From Diorhabda sublineata (lineage: Eukaryota > Arthropoda > Insecta > Coleoptera > Chrysomelidae): a stretch of 64,000 nt of DNA. The stretch's first letter is position 1. Every line of letters starts with the position of its first letter. The stretch is taken from contig NC_079474.1 of the NCBI RefSeq assembly GCF_026230105.1, positions 21,284,794 to 21,348,793 of the forward strand, read 5' to 3'. Under the pieces are notes generated by a model that worked only from the letters and a program-made list of their open reading frames with translations, made no database searches and was not told where the DNA came from. Position numbers and translations under genes: made by a program. This document shows, one piece after another, positions 34,780 through 52,057 of the stretch.

Positions 34780-35330
34780 ATTTAAGGTTCGGGTATGGGG
34801 TGGCTGTTTTGAGTTAATACGGCTCCGATAATATACATTGATGCATCCGTCATAATTTCGAAGGATTCTTCAAAAAAAGTTAATATTGGCTCTGAAATCA
34901 GAAAATATTTGCAGTGATGGGAATAATCTATGAATTGTTTCATGTGTTCTATTTTTTTTTCCTTTTACAAACAAATCGTTGAAGGTTTTGTTAATTTCGC
35001 AACATTTCGAATGAACTTACGATAATAGCCGAGAAGACCTAAAATGATTTTATTTCTGAGTTTTCTGTAATCATCTACGAGACGCGATTTCTGCTATCCG
35101 GAAGCACCCATTTCCTTTGGTACTATTCAAATTGGAGAGGACCAAGAAATACAAGAAGGTGCAATGATACCTTTCTTTAAGATTTCATATATTTGTCGTC
35201 TTACCTCTTCTTCGAGAGCGTAAGACTACCTATATGATTTTACGTGAATAGGTACCTCATCCGATGTATTCATAACCTGTTTCATTTTCGAGGTAAATGT
35301 AAGTGGGTCACCAGGTCTTAGAAATATATT
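34780..35330 (-). pseudogene. Ty3/gypsy reverse transcriptase relic of element B
   Basis: Minus-strand pieces: PGDPLTFTSKMKQVMNTSDE near 35235-35318, EEEVRRQIYEILKKGIIAPS near 35160-35222, WSSPI.IVPKEMGASG and RLVDDYRKLRNKII near 35055-35145 (start of the fingers), then a direct jump to LLGYYRKFIRNVAKLTKP near 34980-35035 (thumb/connection). The whole palm including the Y(V/I)DD box is deleted between the last two. The enzyme once made cDNA from the element RNA. Stops are present within the pieces too. Confidence 0.8.
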
Positions 35331-35978
35331 CCCGAAAATTGACGACACTTAATAATATTGTTTTTCATGTGCTCTGTTCTAATCAAGTTTTTAATATCAT
35401 TTTTCTTTAGGTCACTTTTAGCGGTGTTATTAAACATACGTCTCATATGATTCTGATTTATAAAGAATTTTGTTGTAATTGATACGTTTTTGTTGAGGAC
35501 TCTGGTATATAAATAACTCCTAACATAGTCTTATCTATTAGTATTTCACCATTTATACTAGTAACGGGTATTTATTTCAGAATCCTCTCATGCGGGCCAA
35601 CTGAAACTTGGTATACTAAATTTTATCGAAATTATAGCACGATCACTGATAAGCCGTTTATTCTTTAGATCAATGTGAAATTCATTTTTATTAAATCATT
35701 TGTGACGATTACACCATCAAAGACTTCGTGGAAATCATATAGTATAATGTGTAAAAAATGTTTGTTATTAAATCCGCGGAAGGAAGCTTGAAATCTAATA
35801 TTATTAGTATATACCTATAATAGGTTTCATAATATATTTTGTACTGCCAGTATAAATTAGTAATTTTAATGGAGGATTTGATTTTCTATATAGGATAATG
35901 GATTATATATTATATTAAGTTCGGTCAAGATACGGTGTTCTTGTAAGGAATTTGAGTTCGAATAATCAGTATTTTCAT

Positions 35979-36515
35979 TTATTTGATGATTGCAGTCCTG
36001 TCGTTTTCACTATAATGATTTACAAATAATTCTTCCGATATAAAATCATGTTTTCGATTATTTGAAAAATAATTATTATTTCTCTTAACATGATTTTGTG
36101 ACCTGTCCATGGAAAGAATTCTAGAAGTAGTTGACATTAGTTGCGGTTTTGGCATTTGATTCTGAGGAGTTGAATTAGGTATGAAAACATTTCGTCTTTC
36201 AAAAAAGGGTGCGTTTTTGTATGTGACACGTGGCTGAATATTTACTAGCTAAGAAACCGATTCACAATTTTGAAAGTTTTGCTGGAAGTGATTCGCATTA
36301 GGAGAAATTAGTTAGTTGTATAAAATTCCCTACAATTAATTGTGCTTTCTCCAAGTTTTAATTGTATGTATTCACATTTTTGGTCATTAAATTAATATAA
36401 GTTGCTATTAAAATTTCACATCAAGAAATAAAAATGCTCAACATATCAATATCGCCATTGTAAGGTCTGATGTTTTCTAGTTTAGACTTGGACTTTGCAG
36501 TATAAACACACATAT
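35979..36515 (-). pseudogene. Ty3/gypsy gag relic of element B
   Basis: The first part (about 36515-36300, minus) reads LENIRPYNGDIDMLSIFIS, an N-terminal gag block of insect gypsy elements, followed by EILIATYINLMTKNVNTYN. A cleaner 83-codon piece ends at the stop 35979-35981 and contains ERRNVFIPNSTPQNQMPKPQ and HDFISEELFVNHYSEND, the low-complexity C-terminal tail with its FISEELF motif. No zinc knuckle is visible. Frameshifts lie between the two parts. Confidence 0.62.
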
Positions 36516-36544
36516 CCAACTATTATGTACGAGATTGTCAATAA

Positions 36545-37248
36545 TTGAGCGCTGTCGACGGAAACCAGATTGTTCCTTTTAAAGTTTGTTGTGTTTTTCA
36601 AGGAACCATAAAAGTGTTTTGCTGATAACTCTTCTAATAATTCATACATTGTACAAGTAAGAGAAATAAACCTATAAGATTCCGGTAATGTAGAGAGTAA
36701 GTTGGGTTTAAGTACTGAGATTACTGGAGACTGACGCCATAGTGAAGGAAAAGTTTGTGAGGTCCAGATGTAGTTGTATATGTTTAAGAGTTTACCGAGG
36801 CTGAAATTGGATAAGTATTTTAAAAAAGTAAAAGTGTTTTTGGAATTGGCTGAAGTAGTTATTAGTTCGTGTATTGTAAAGGGCGATATTTGCTATCTTT
36901 TGTTGTTTGTAAGTTAAAATCAGAGTTTAGGAGATTTACATGAGTTGAAATATCGATATTAGCATTACCTTCCAACTTCTGTTCAAAGTGGCTTGTAAGA
37001 GTATTGCATAGGAGTTTTAGAGAGTGATATTCTGTATCGTTATAAATTAGGCGAGAAATTAGTTTTTCGGCTATGGATTTTTTGTTCCACCAGGGTACTG
37101 CCTTAAAGTTTAGGGTGAATGTCATCTTATCAATGTGGGTATTGACGGACTCCAGGGTATAGTAGGTATAAAAGAAGAGTACAGTACAGTGTTCGTTTAT
37201 TTGGTCACTACTGTGACATGACACAATATTTACCAACAATAATCTCAT
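36545..37248 (-). pseudogene. Jockey/CR1-like LINE reverse transcriptase relic
   Basis: A 128-codon frame (36862-37248) contains FKAVPWWNKKSIAEKLISRL, the motif ending the linker before RT in Jockey-like elements. The next frame (36545-36800) reads LLNIYNYIWTSQTFPSLWRQ, PVISVLKPN, LPESYRFISLTCTMYELLEE and LSAKHFYGSL, which are RT fingers blocks 1-2. The piece containing KAPGPD is deleted between them and the palm with its YADD box is absent. It ends where gypsy B gag begins. It is a 5'- and 3'-truncated relic. Confidence 0.75.
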
Positions 37249-37856
37249 AATTTAAGTTCTACCCACACTTTTATCTTATATATCATCACTCTATTCAGTA
37301 GTGAAATAACAAAAAATACAATCATAAATAAATCATATTGTACTCGTTTATCATGATTATTAATATTCATTTAAATATAATTCTCTACAATGTTTCATTA
37401 TATTTTAGTTCGTTTCGATTAATAAGAGATTGTAGTTGTTATAGGTTTCAGACTGTGCCAGTCAAAGTGTAAGATAAATCTTTGGAGAATTAATTGATAT
37501 ATTTGCTTGTAAGAAACGATTAGATTCAGGACACCGACTAACTTTTTTGCTAAGCCAAGCTCATAAGATATATAACCCCTCATATAACTTTCTGCTACGC
37601 ACACTATTATTTTTATGTACGATTCAGTGGCCCTCAGAGCAAAATCTTATATAATTTATTAAAGGAAAATTACTATAATTTTTCTTTTTAACAAGAGTAT
37701 TCATTGATAAAACGGCGTAATACATGCATGTTATAGATATATTTCCTCGCGAGAGAATATTAATCGCTCAAATCATTCAATTGTTTCGGAAATATCGAAT
37801 GTCCCGGGCGTGACTCATCTAATCGCAAGTCTGATTCATCTTTTCAAGTCAACTAA
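37249..37856. other. Intergenic stretch, no feature seen
   Basis: AT-rich sequence without recognisable genes. Confidence 0.45.
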
Positions 37857-37880
37857 GTTGAGGGTTGAGGGTTGAGGGTC
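37857..37880. repeat. GTTGAGG heptanucleotide repeat
   Basis: Three tandem copies of GTTGAGG. Confidence 0.9.
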
Positions 37881-38225
37881 CGTTTTGTCTGCCGTCATAG
37901 AAAGAAGTCTAATGGCGTTAGGTTATGCTGGCTATTCTATCGAACCGCGGCACGCCGCATCCTTATCCACTGATTTGGAAAAATTTGGAAGTTTCAGGAA
38001 TTGCCACATATTGATTTGGTAATGGTGCAGTGCTCCATATCACTGAAACCATATTATTTTTGCAGGAACTTTTGAGTTTGCTGTATCAGGATATGAGTCC
38101 GCCAAAATTGGCTCGATATCATAATGCAGCAGTTTTAAATATCCATCCAAGTTGTCATAAATGAAAGTCACTAATAACATGTATTTGCTTATATGTTGAT
38201 TTAGAGGAGGCGAATTGGTTTTCAA
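37870..38225 (-). pseudogene. IS630/Tc1-mariner superfamily transposase relic
   Basis: The minus strand reads YDNLDGYLKLLHYDIEPILA and SYPDTANSKVPAKIIWFQ, then a stop and YGALHHYQINMWQF where the family has FQQDGAPPH. The second catalytic Asp is therefore Tyr, with a nonsense codon beside it. Further on, RGSIE.PA and, in a shifted frame, NLTPLDFFL carry the third catalytic Asp region. The N-terminal half is absent. The blocks are of the same transposase group as 4794-5228. Confidence 0.78.
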
Positions 38226-38435
38226 CCCATTTTAAATAGTTCTGGAATTTTATTTTCGTATTTAATAAATACTCAACTTGATTGAATAAAATTTCTTAAA
38301 ATTTGCGTCGCGTGACTCTCAGAATTGGGTAGACAACTTGAAAATGATACGTAGATTACAACACGCAGAGAGCTAAGTGACAAATAATAATTCTTCGACC
38401 TTTTGATATATTAATGCTTCTAAATGTTTTTGATT

Positions 38436-38476
38436 TTAGGTCTCTCTTCTATTTTAAAATTAGTTTTTTTCCAATA
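38436..38476 (-). repeat. Dispersed repeat, copy 2 (inverted)
   Basis: Its reverse complement reads AAAAAAACTAATTTTAAAAT then AGAAGAGAGACCTAAAAT, matching 9473-9513 and 46440-46470 with a few differences. Confidence 0.6.
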
Positions 38477-38531
38477 ATTTTTGAAATATTGATAAAAAAT
38501 CGATGATTCGACTTAACTTCAGTCTTTATTA

Positions 38532-38590
38532 AAATACATAAGGAAACACCAGAGTGGAGTATTAATACAATAATTTTTAATAGTATTATT
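38532..38590 (+). repeat. GGAAACACCA repeat, copy 1
   Basis: AAGGAAACACCAGAGTGGA followed by an AT-rich segment matches the repeats at 45413 and 46213 (GAAACACCAAAGTGGACTAA). It lies about 60 bp from the dispersed repeat copy at 38436. Confidence 0.55.
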
Positions 38591-45379
<6,789 letters not shown>

Positions 45380-45412
45380 TATATAATATTAGCAGTTTTT
45401 CATTGGGAAAGT

Positions 45413-45495
45413 GGCAAGGAAACACCAAAGTGGACTAACTCATATAACAATATATTTTGCGAGCTTCCGAATACTTATGTATCGAAACTATTGAA
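45413..45495 (+). repeat. GGAAACACCA repeat, copy 2
   Basis: GGAAACACCAAAGTGGACTA then ATATATTTTGCGAGCTTCCGA matches the copy at 46213-46290 in the same orientation; together they bracket the Penelope-like RT relic. Confidence 0.68.
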
Positions 45496-46170
45496 GTAGA
45501 ATATATTATATGGAAGGGTTGAAATTATATCATCTACCTACTTTTTACCGAAGAATAATTTGAAGGGTGAAGCATATACTTTAAAAAGTCCAAGATATAA
45601 TCCATTACATAATATGCTAATATAGAGGATATTGAAAACCCCATTGGTGTTCCAAAAATTTATTAGTAATTTTTATTATTATAAGAGGAATATGTATTGT
45701 AGAGTTTCTTTATTAAGTTTGCAATTTCTACTTATATCGCTCCATTTATGTTGTAGAGCTGTAAGGCATATATTGAAGTGTACATTACTAAATAGGGATA
45801 TCAGATCCAATCCTAACTATACATAATTCAGTGGTAATATCATATTATCAAAAGTTTCTTTGATTTTAACGGAGATTGTTTCGATTCATGATTGTGATTA
45901 GTTAAAATATTGGTTACTTTGGTTATAACGTCATTTCTTTCTTGTTCATTTTGTAAGAAAGAGACTATGTAAGCAATATTGCCTAAAATAGTTTTGATTG
46001 AACTATCTTTAGTAATTATAGGTTGAATACTGAATTTAGGCACTAACGATAGAATCTGTAAAATATCCTTAGGTATCTTATTATTGAGTTTATTCTTTTG
46101 TTTGTTCTTAATTTTATGGAATAATTTATTATAAATAACTTGTTGTCCTGTTTTTTTTTTATAGTTTTTA
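45480..46170 (-). pseudogene. Penelope-like element reverse transcriptase relic
   Basis: The minus strand reads, from 46170 downward: a basic segment (KLFHKIKNKQKNKLNNKIPK), a frameshift near 46040, PKFSIQPIITKDSSIKTILG with NIAYIVSFLQNEQERNDVIT (the N-terminal block before RT in Penelope-like elements), a degraded middle, then IFGTPMGFSISSILAYYVMD near 45590-45655 (RT motif (F)GTPMGSP.SPI.A) and VDDIISTLPYN near 45515-45550, where the catalytic (Y)VDD box has a stop in place of Tyr. No GIY-YIG endonuclease is seen. Direct repeats at 45413 and 46213 flank it, which suits the flanking repeats (pLTRs) known for Penelope-like elements. Confidence 0.72.
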
Positions 46171-46212
46171 TGGCTACATATATATAAATATAATATATGT
46201 AGCTAGCTATCA

Positions 46213-46290
46213 TATTGGAAACGTAGCAATGAAACACCAAAGTGGACTAAATTTAATATATTTTCCGAACGATTTTTTTCAACGTCATTT
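46213..46290 (+). repeat. GGAAACACCA repeat, copy 3
   Basis: Contains GAAACACCAAAGTGGACTAA and AATATATTTTCCGAACG, similar to 45413-45495 in the same orientation. Read with copy 2, it is a candidate pLTR of the Penelope-like relic. Confidence 0.65.
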
Positions 46291-46407
46291 TGAATATTGA
46301 ATTTTGAATTCTATGAATTTAACATTAAATATTTAACTTAGAGCCACCACATCTCACTTAATCATTTCCCAGACGATGAATACGTATTCGAAATATATAT
46401 TTTGAGA

Positions 46408-46470
46408 AAGACTTAAAGACTTAATTAAAAGACTTAAAGACTTAATTTTAAAACAGAAGAGACCTAAAAT
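46408..46470 (+). repeat. Direct repeat AAGACTTAAAGACTTAA and dispersed repeat copy 3
   Basis: AAGACTTAAAGACTTAA occurs at 46408-46424 and again at 46429-46445. It runs into TAATTTTAAAACAGAAGAGA, the dispersed repeat also found at 9473 and 38436. Confidence 0.8.
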
Positions 46471-46945
46471 CACATACAATAAAACAGAAAGGTTGAGCCA
46501 CTTATTTTAAGTAATAAAAATTCATAATGATAAATTATATGAAGTTGTGTGATCTAGTGATCAATCTAATTATGGAAATTGTCATTGTCCAATTATAATT
46601 TTTCTGTTATTAAACAAAGTTTAATGAAAGGAAACTTGGAATCAAAACCATATAAAATAATGTATAAGAAATGAGAAATTTAAGAAATTTTTATATTCTT
46701 TTTGAAAAACTTTCGATTTTGTCATATAAACTAAACAATCATCAAAATGGTTGGTGAGTTCTTACAATACCGTCAGAATTGCAATTTCTGTTTTTCCCTT
46801 TTATCTACTGAAGCAATGACCAATGGTCATCTGAATCGATGCGTACGAAAATTAATGGAAGGGTACAAGAAATTGGTTTTCTATTTATTGCATATTACAG
46901 TGTACACTACTCCTACACCAACACTCACAATTACACTGTCTGACG

Positions 46946-47002
46946 CGATAACCAAGTTATCGTCTTCAGAGACTGGAAATAAACTATTTCACTTGGTTAT
47001 CG
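46946..47002. repeat. Inverted repeats able to form alternative hairpins
   Basis: CGATAAC-CAA-GTTATCG (46946-46962) is a perfect small hairpin. The 12-bp CGATAACCAAGT (46946-46957) is also the exact complement of ACTTGGTTATCG (46991-47002). Similar self-complementary sequence is frequent in insect repeats. It may belong to the Penelope-like element 0.8 kb away, but that link is not shown. Confidence 0.7.
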
Positions 47003-47039
47003 AATTGCGCGTTTATACGATTATATTTTTTTACTAGTT

Positions 47040-49659
47040 CTGACTCCCTACTAATTTTTAGTTTGAAGTGACTAAGATGTTTTGAAGTATTACAAATCTA
47101 TTCGATCTTATTAAATATATGATCTCATACAAACTCTTCTTCATAAATGCTTAGCTTCAATAAAATTATTCAATTATTAAGAATAAATATTATTGTTATA
47201 AGATTTTTTGATGCACATTCTAATTCTCTTGATTATCAGATGGTAACCCGAAATTTTAGTCTGGTAGAAGCAGAAATAAAATTCATATAATTATGGAACT
47301 AATTATAGAATCAAAAAGTTAGCTCTAGTATACGCGCATGGAGTAAGAGTTGAATCATTGATGGTCAATAATATATGAGAAAGGTTAATTTGTAAATAAA
47401 ATACAGAGCAGCTTAGAAATAAATAAGGAAACATCAAAAACGTCATTGAATGCACGTACCTATGTGCTACGATTGAAGAGTCATACAAAATGCAAAAAAA
47501 AACGATAAACGTTTTAAAAAAATACTTGGAATGCATATTTTGAAAAAAAAAATAAAATGAATTCCATTAACACATGTTTATAATATCCTCAATCCTCGCA
47601 ATTTCCTTAGCAGGCTTCCAGGAAACGATAAAACTTAATATCTACAATTCTTTTGAAAAATAGGCATTTCTAATTAACAATCCAACTTATAAACAATATC
47701 GGTTATAATTTATGTTTCTAGAAAAACTAAAACATAAAATAAGTATAATCCTAAGCAATTATTAAGTAGTGTTTTTCAGGAGATAAAGAATGTGTTTTAG
47801 ATTTCCAGGAAGATCCACATTAAATAAATTTCTCTAGAGATACCTGAAATAACATACTAGTTGACACTTTTCGGAATTCCATAGACGGGTGTTATCATCG
47901 CCCGGGAAGACTGGGAGGTGGGGTCGTAGCTAAGAGCTTGAAGAATAAAATCTCATTTCATGGACAACGTGGAATTATATAGCGTATTTTATCGTTTTCT
48001 TTTTTTTTGAGTTACTGATTGTACTCTTACATTTTTTTTCCAGAATTTCTGACAACTCTGTATTAAATTAAGAGAATTTACTTGCGTTCTCAAAACCTCA
48101 TTCTGCTTTCTATAATTTATGAAGATTGCAACTGTAATGACATTATTATTTATTAAAACAATTTATGATCGGTGTAATGAATTTATACACACGGTGTATC
48201 TTACTTACGTGATTTATTCACAACCTAACTATTCACTAAAGCTCACACGTTAATAATTCACTAGCACTTACCACACTTAACTATTTTTAAGATATTATCC
48301 ATTCAATTACACCGTTTATTTCACATTTGACTATATCGAAGTGTTCACTTTGGAAACAAATTGTCATTTTCTGAATCTTCAGGAAATTTCAGACATAATT
48401 CATGCGCTTACCTCAACTGTTTCAGAAATATTAAGTATTTTTAAATTAATTACAAAAAATACATTGGAAAATAGAATTGTTTTATTTCACAAATTTCGTC
48501 GGGATATGTCAGAAGTATTGTATAGAATTGTACAGAAAGCTAAACCCCTGAACTAAAATGACTTAAAAAAACGAATCTCGTTTACGATTGGATCAGTTAC
48601 GCCCGATATGATAACTAACGACATTTCTATACCAGATTAGCATGTTACTAAGGCGATCATTGCGAGCATTTTGAATTTGAAGAAATCGACGTGCCGAAAC
48701 GTTTACACCGCACTTTTTTCACGATGACTATTACAGTCACATGCCTATTATTTGATGTCCACAAAGTTGTAGGCAATTTACTTGTCAGCATCTGTCAAAA
48801 ACTGACATTCAGCAGCTGAAAAATTTTTTAAGTTTCATCATTTTGCGAGTTTTGTGGTAAAAGTTACTCCAGATAGATACAAATATATAAAAATATCAAT
48901 GGAATATTACGAGTACACCTCAATATTTCTTACTTCACGTAACCTGTACATAATGGTTGCTATAACTTGAGTATTAGGTACCCATCGAACTATCAATGAC
49001 AGACCCGACAATTTCATCAAGTAAGATCGATTTTTAATATATGTATATTGTGATATTGGATGGTAATTGGACACCACGTCAGTTGTAGACTAAAGATAAT
49101 TGGTCTGGTTGAAAGCAATATCTTTATTAATAGTGTAGCACTGTTGGTTCGGAAAATTAATGTCCCCTTCACAAATACAATCAATACAAATCGAACATAT
49201 AATGAGAGCTCCTAGAATTTTTATATTTATTTGGATGTGGAGTAATAATAAGAAGTAGAGTACATCTATGAAAAATTTATGAATTCAAAGAGAAGAAAAC
49301 TGTTTGAAATAATTTAAGTCATTTTTTTTAAATTTGAATGACAAAAGATATCATTTTATATTTAATTGAATGATTAGTTACTATCTTGCTAAGAAGTTTG
49401 AAAATGGTTTCTGTTTCTTCAATAAGTAAATTTTCTTCAGTAATAAGGATTTCCACCATTTTTTCTATCCCAGTCTTTAAGGGGCACTTCTTAGTGAATC
49501 ATTTAACGTTTTATGTCCACTTAGTATTATTCTTCCTTCAAGCTTGTTACTGTTACAGATTTCTGGCTTCTATTGCTTTGAGATCCAGTTTAAAGGCTAT
49601 CCAATACAAAATATTGATCCCAAAATCCCTAAGCAATTATCTCGATTTCCTTTACAAAC
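47040..49659. other. Intergenic stretch without recognised gene
   Basis: Small open frames (such as 48341-48556) match nothing I know. A TGTCAAAAACTGACA-type palindrome lies near 48796-48812. Confidence 0.45.
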
Positions 49660-49733
49660 CCCATTAGTGTATTGGTCAGTATCCGCCCTTCAAATTCTCT
49701 GACACTGGATAAAAGTTTCCCATCCCAGCTCAC
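49660..49733 (+). pseudogene. tRNA-Asp-derived relic
   Basis: CCCATTAGTGTATTGGTCAG followed by TATCC is nearly identical to the 5' half (acceptor end, D arm, A box) of eukaryotic tRNA-Asp. The remainder has tRNA-like spacing, but the anticodon stem no longer holds GTC and the B-box region (AAAGTTTCCCATCCCAG) is degraded. It is either a dead tRNA gene or the head of a tRNA-derived SINE. Confidence 0.5.
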
Positions 49734-49739
49734 AGTAAC

Positions 49740-50824
49740 CTTCCTTCAGTTAACAATGATTCATTCTCCTAATATAAATTGATTCCACGATAAAAACTTA
49801 TTACTCAATGACCGTTCATGCAGTTAGTCAATAGGGGCGAGAATCGATATTTTTTGTTGTGATTGCACAGTGAATTAACGTCTTCTATGAATCTAGTTAC
49901 CAACTATATAATTTAGTGGATAGGTGATTGCACTTTGATTCTGATTTGGTATGAAGTATATTCATTTCAAAAGTAGAATACTGGAATTAAGATTAAAATT
50001 ATTGACCAATGAACTGATTTGCTTCCCCGACGCACATTTATTATACTAGCTAATTCTTTTTGAAAAATTTTGTTGAAAGTTTTTTTGTAGTTCTCGAAGA
50101 ATAAAGATCGTCGCCAACTGGGAATTTTTTTACTTTAGATTGGAAGATGTACTGAAAATAGCTACACATAATTATAATCGGAACAATATGGGTGATTATA
50201 ATGTGAGTGCGTCATTATCACAGAAATATATTTAGCACGCTCAATACATCTGGATAGATCACAGCAGTATCATCAATTGCAAGCACAAGTATGTAATTTA
50301 AGAAGAAGAATACAAATCAGACTCTTTATAGAAGGCCCTCAATTAAATAATAATAACATGTTTTCACCTCACATCAATTAAAAAGCTCTTGCTCTCATAT
50401 TATTGACATTGAAAATGATTTCAGTTTTCAAAAATCGATGTTTATATATTCAGTGCCGTTATTCAAAATTTCATATACTTTTCCGTTAACACATTCTTTT
50501 GAATATAATAAATTTCCAAACTCTGGGTTTTTTATGTACGTCCTATACTATACTATATATATACGCTATACGCAATATATTATAGAGCCTTCTTAGTTTA
50601 TGGAGTACAATTTTTTCTCCTACAGATTTTGGATTCATTATCTCTTTCTTATACCGCTAATTTTACCTCTCCTGGTCTTATTTTCTATTTATCTGCGCTA
50701 AATTAAATAATGATATTACTATTTTTTTTTTGATATCTTATTCCATCTAATTTGCCTACTACTTTTTTCGCGACACATATTTTTCTATACAATTGAATAA
50801 TCTTATATTGATTTTATAATAGAT
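49740..50824. other. AT-rich intergenic stretch, no feature seen
   Basis: No coding region, RNA gene or repeat recognised. Confidence 0.45.
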
Positions 50825-52057
50825 TATGGCTGTCACATATATATCTCGGCCGCAAAATCTGATCTCGATCTCCTGAACTCGGTGCATAATACAGCTTTAC
50901 GCCTCTGTTTAGGTGCTTTGCGATCTAGTCCTACAGAAAGTATTTACTGCGAAGCTAATGAGCCCCCTCTTTGGATCGAGTTCTGCTTTCTTATGCAACC
51001 TCCGTATCGTCTAGTCCCCTCAATCCTGTCTACTCGCTTTTCACATCAAATTCTAACACGTTACACAACTCCTCAGCCTTGCCATTATTAAAACCTATCC
51101 CTTTAATTTTATCCCAGCTGCTTGACGGCGTCAACCTCAAACAAACTAGCCCCCTTCCTATCCCCTCTACTCCCCCATGTACTATCAACATTCCTAAGTT
51201 CAATATATCCCTTATGAGATACAATAAGTATACAACACCCAAACAATTAATTATAAATGATTTTAATGATATAATAACGAGTAACCACTATGATTTAATG
51301 TTATACACTGATGCATCCAAAAATGCAACAGGAGTATGCTGCTCTGTTACAACGTTACAAATTGCAATAAAATCTTCCCTAATCCTATCAACCCGTAACT
51401 TTCACACAGGCGAACTATTCAGCATTCTACAGGCCATCAATTCAATCTCTCCACCTTATAAGCTCGTCGCCATATGTACAGACTCACTCGCCTCTATTTT
51501 ATCCATATAAAATATATTTACCAAACATCCTATTGTCCAATCAATACATGACTCGTACCAGCTTATCTCATCCCAAGGAATAGCAGTTGTTTTAATTTGG
51601 TTACTTTCCCACATTGGCATCGAAGGAAACGAACTAGCAGTGCAACAGGCAAAAATTGCAGCTACGTATACCGTCACCGACAATGTAATTATTGGAAAGG
51701 ATTTAAAATCACATTTCAAAAGAAAATTCATAGTTACATGGTTGCCGCATTGTGACACTATTAACACGACAAATACAGCGCTCAATTTGTAACCAACCTA
51801 TTATCTTCGCTGGTCTCTCAAGGCAAGACTCAACTGCGATAAGAAGAGTAAGAATCGGCCATTCAAGATTTACTCATGTAACTACCTTATAACTACTACT
51901 CCCAGACCGTTTTGCTCCAGCTGCATCTCGTATCTGACCGTCGAAAGACAACAATTTCAGCTTAGCCTAAACTACAATGAAGTCCTTAACAACTCGAAAC
52001 AAATCACCTCTCTACTTCAGTTTCTCAAAGATGTACAACTGTACCACAAACTATAGA
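50825..52057 (+). pseudogene. Jockey-like LINE, 3' end of pol with RNase H
   Basis: The reading starts inside pol at 50825 (SDLDLLNSVHNTALRLCLGA), with a frameshift at about 50970, then an open 180-codon frame (50971-51510) and continuation in the same frame beyond a single stop at 51508-51510. RNase H motifs: MLYTDASKNATGVCCSV (first Asp), HTGELFSILQAINS (Glu), VAICTDSLASIL (Asp) and LLSHIGIEGNELAVQQAK, where the usual NELAD Asp is Val. A C-terminal region (to about 52057) includes a degraded RIGHSRFTH block. Upstream RT and endonuclease are absent: a 5'-truncated copy, as is usual for LINEs. Function would be removal of the RNA strand during retrotransposition. Confidence 0.82.

Larger units (their letters stand above)
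31985..36515 (-). mobile_element. Ty3/gypsy retrotransposon remnant B with env (errantivirus-like)
   Basis: Minus-strand order: gag (36515-35979), reverse transcriptase N-terminal part (about 35330-34780), RNase H (34729-34487), integrase (about 34300-33500), env (about 33340-31985). The gag-pol-env order is that of insect errantiviruses. All parts carry stops and frameshifts, and the RT palm with its catalytic motif is largely deleted. Its 5' end abuts a LINE relic at about 36540; no LTR was identified by eye at either end. Confidence 0.75.
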
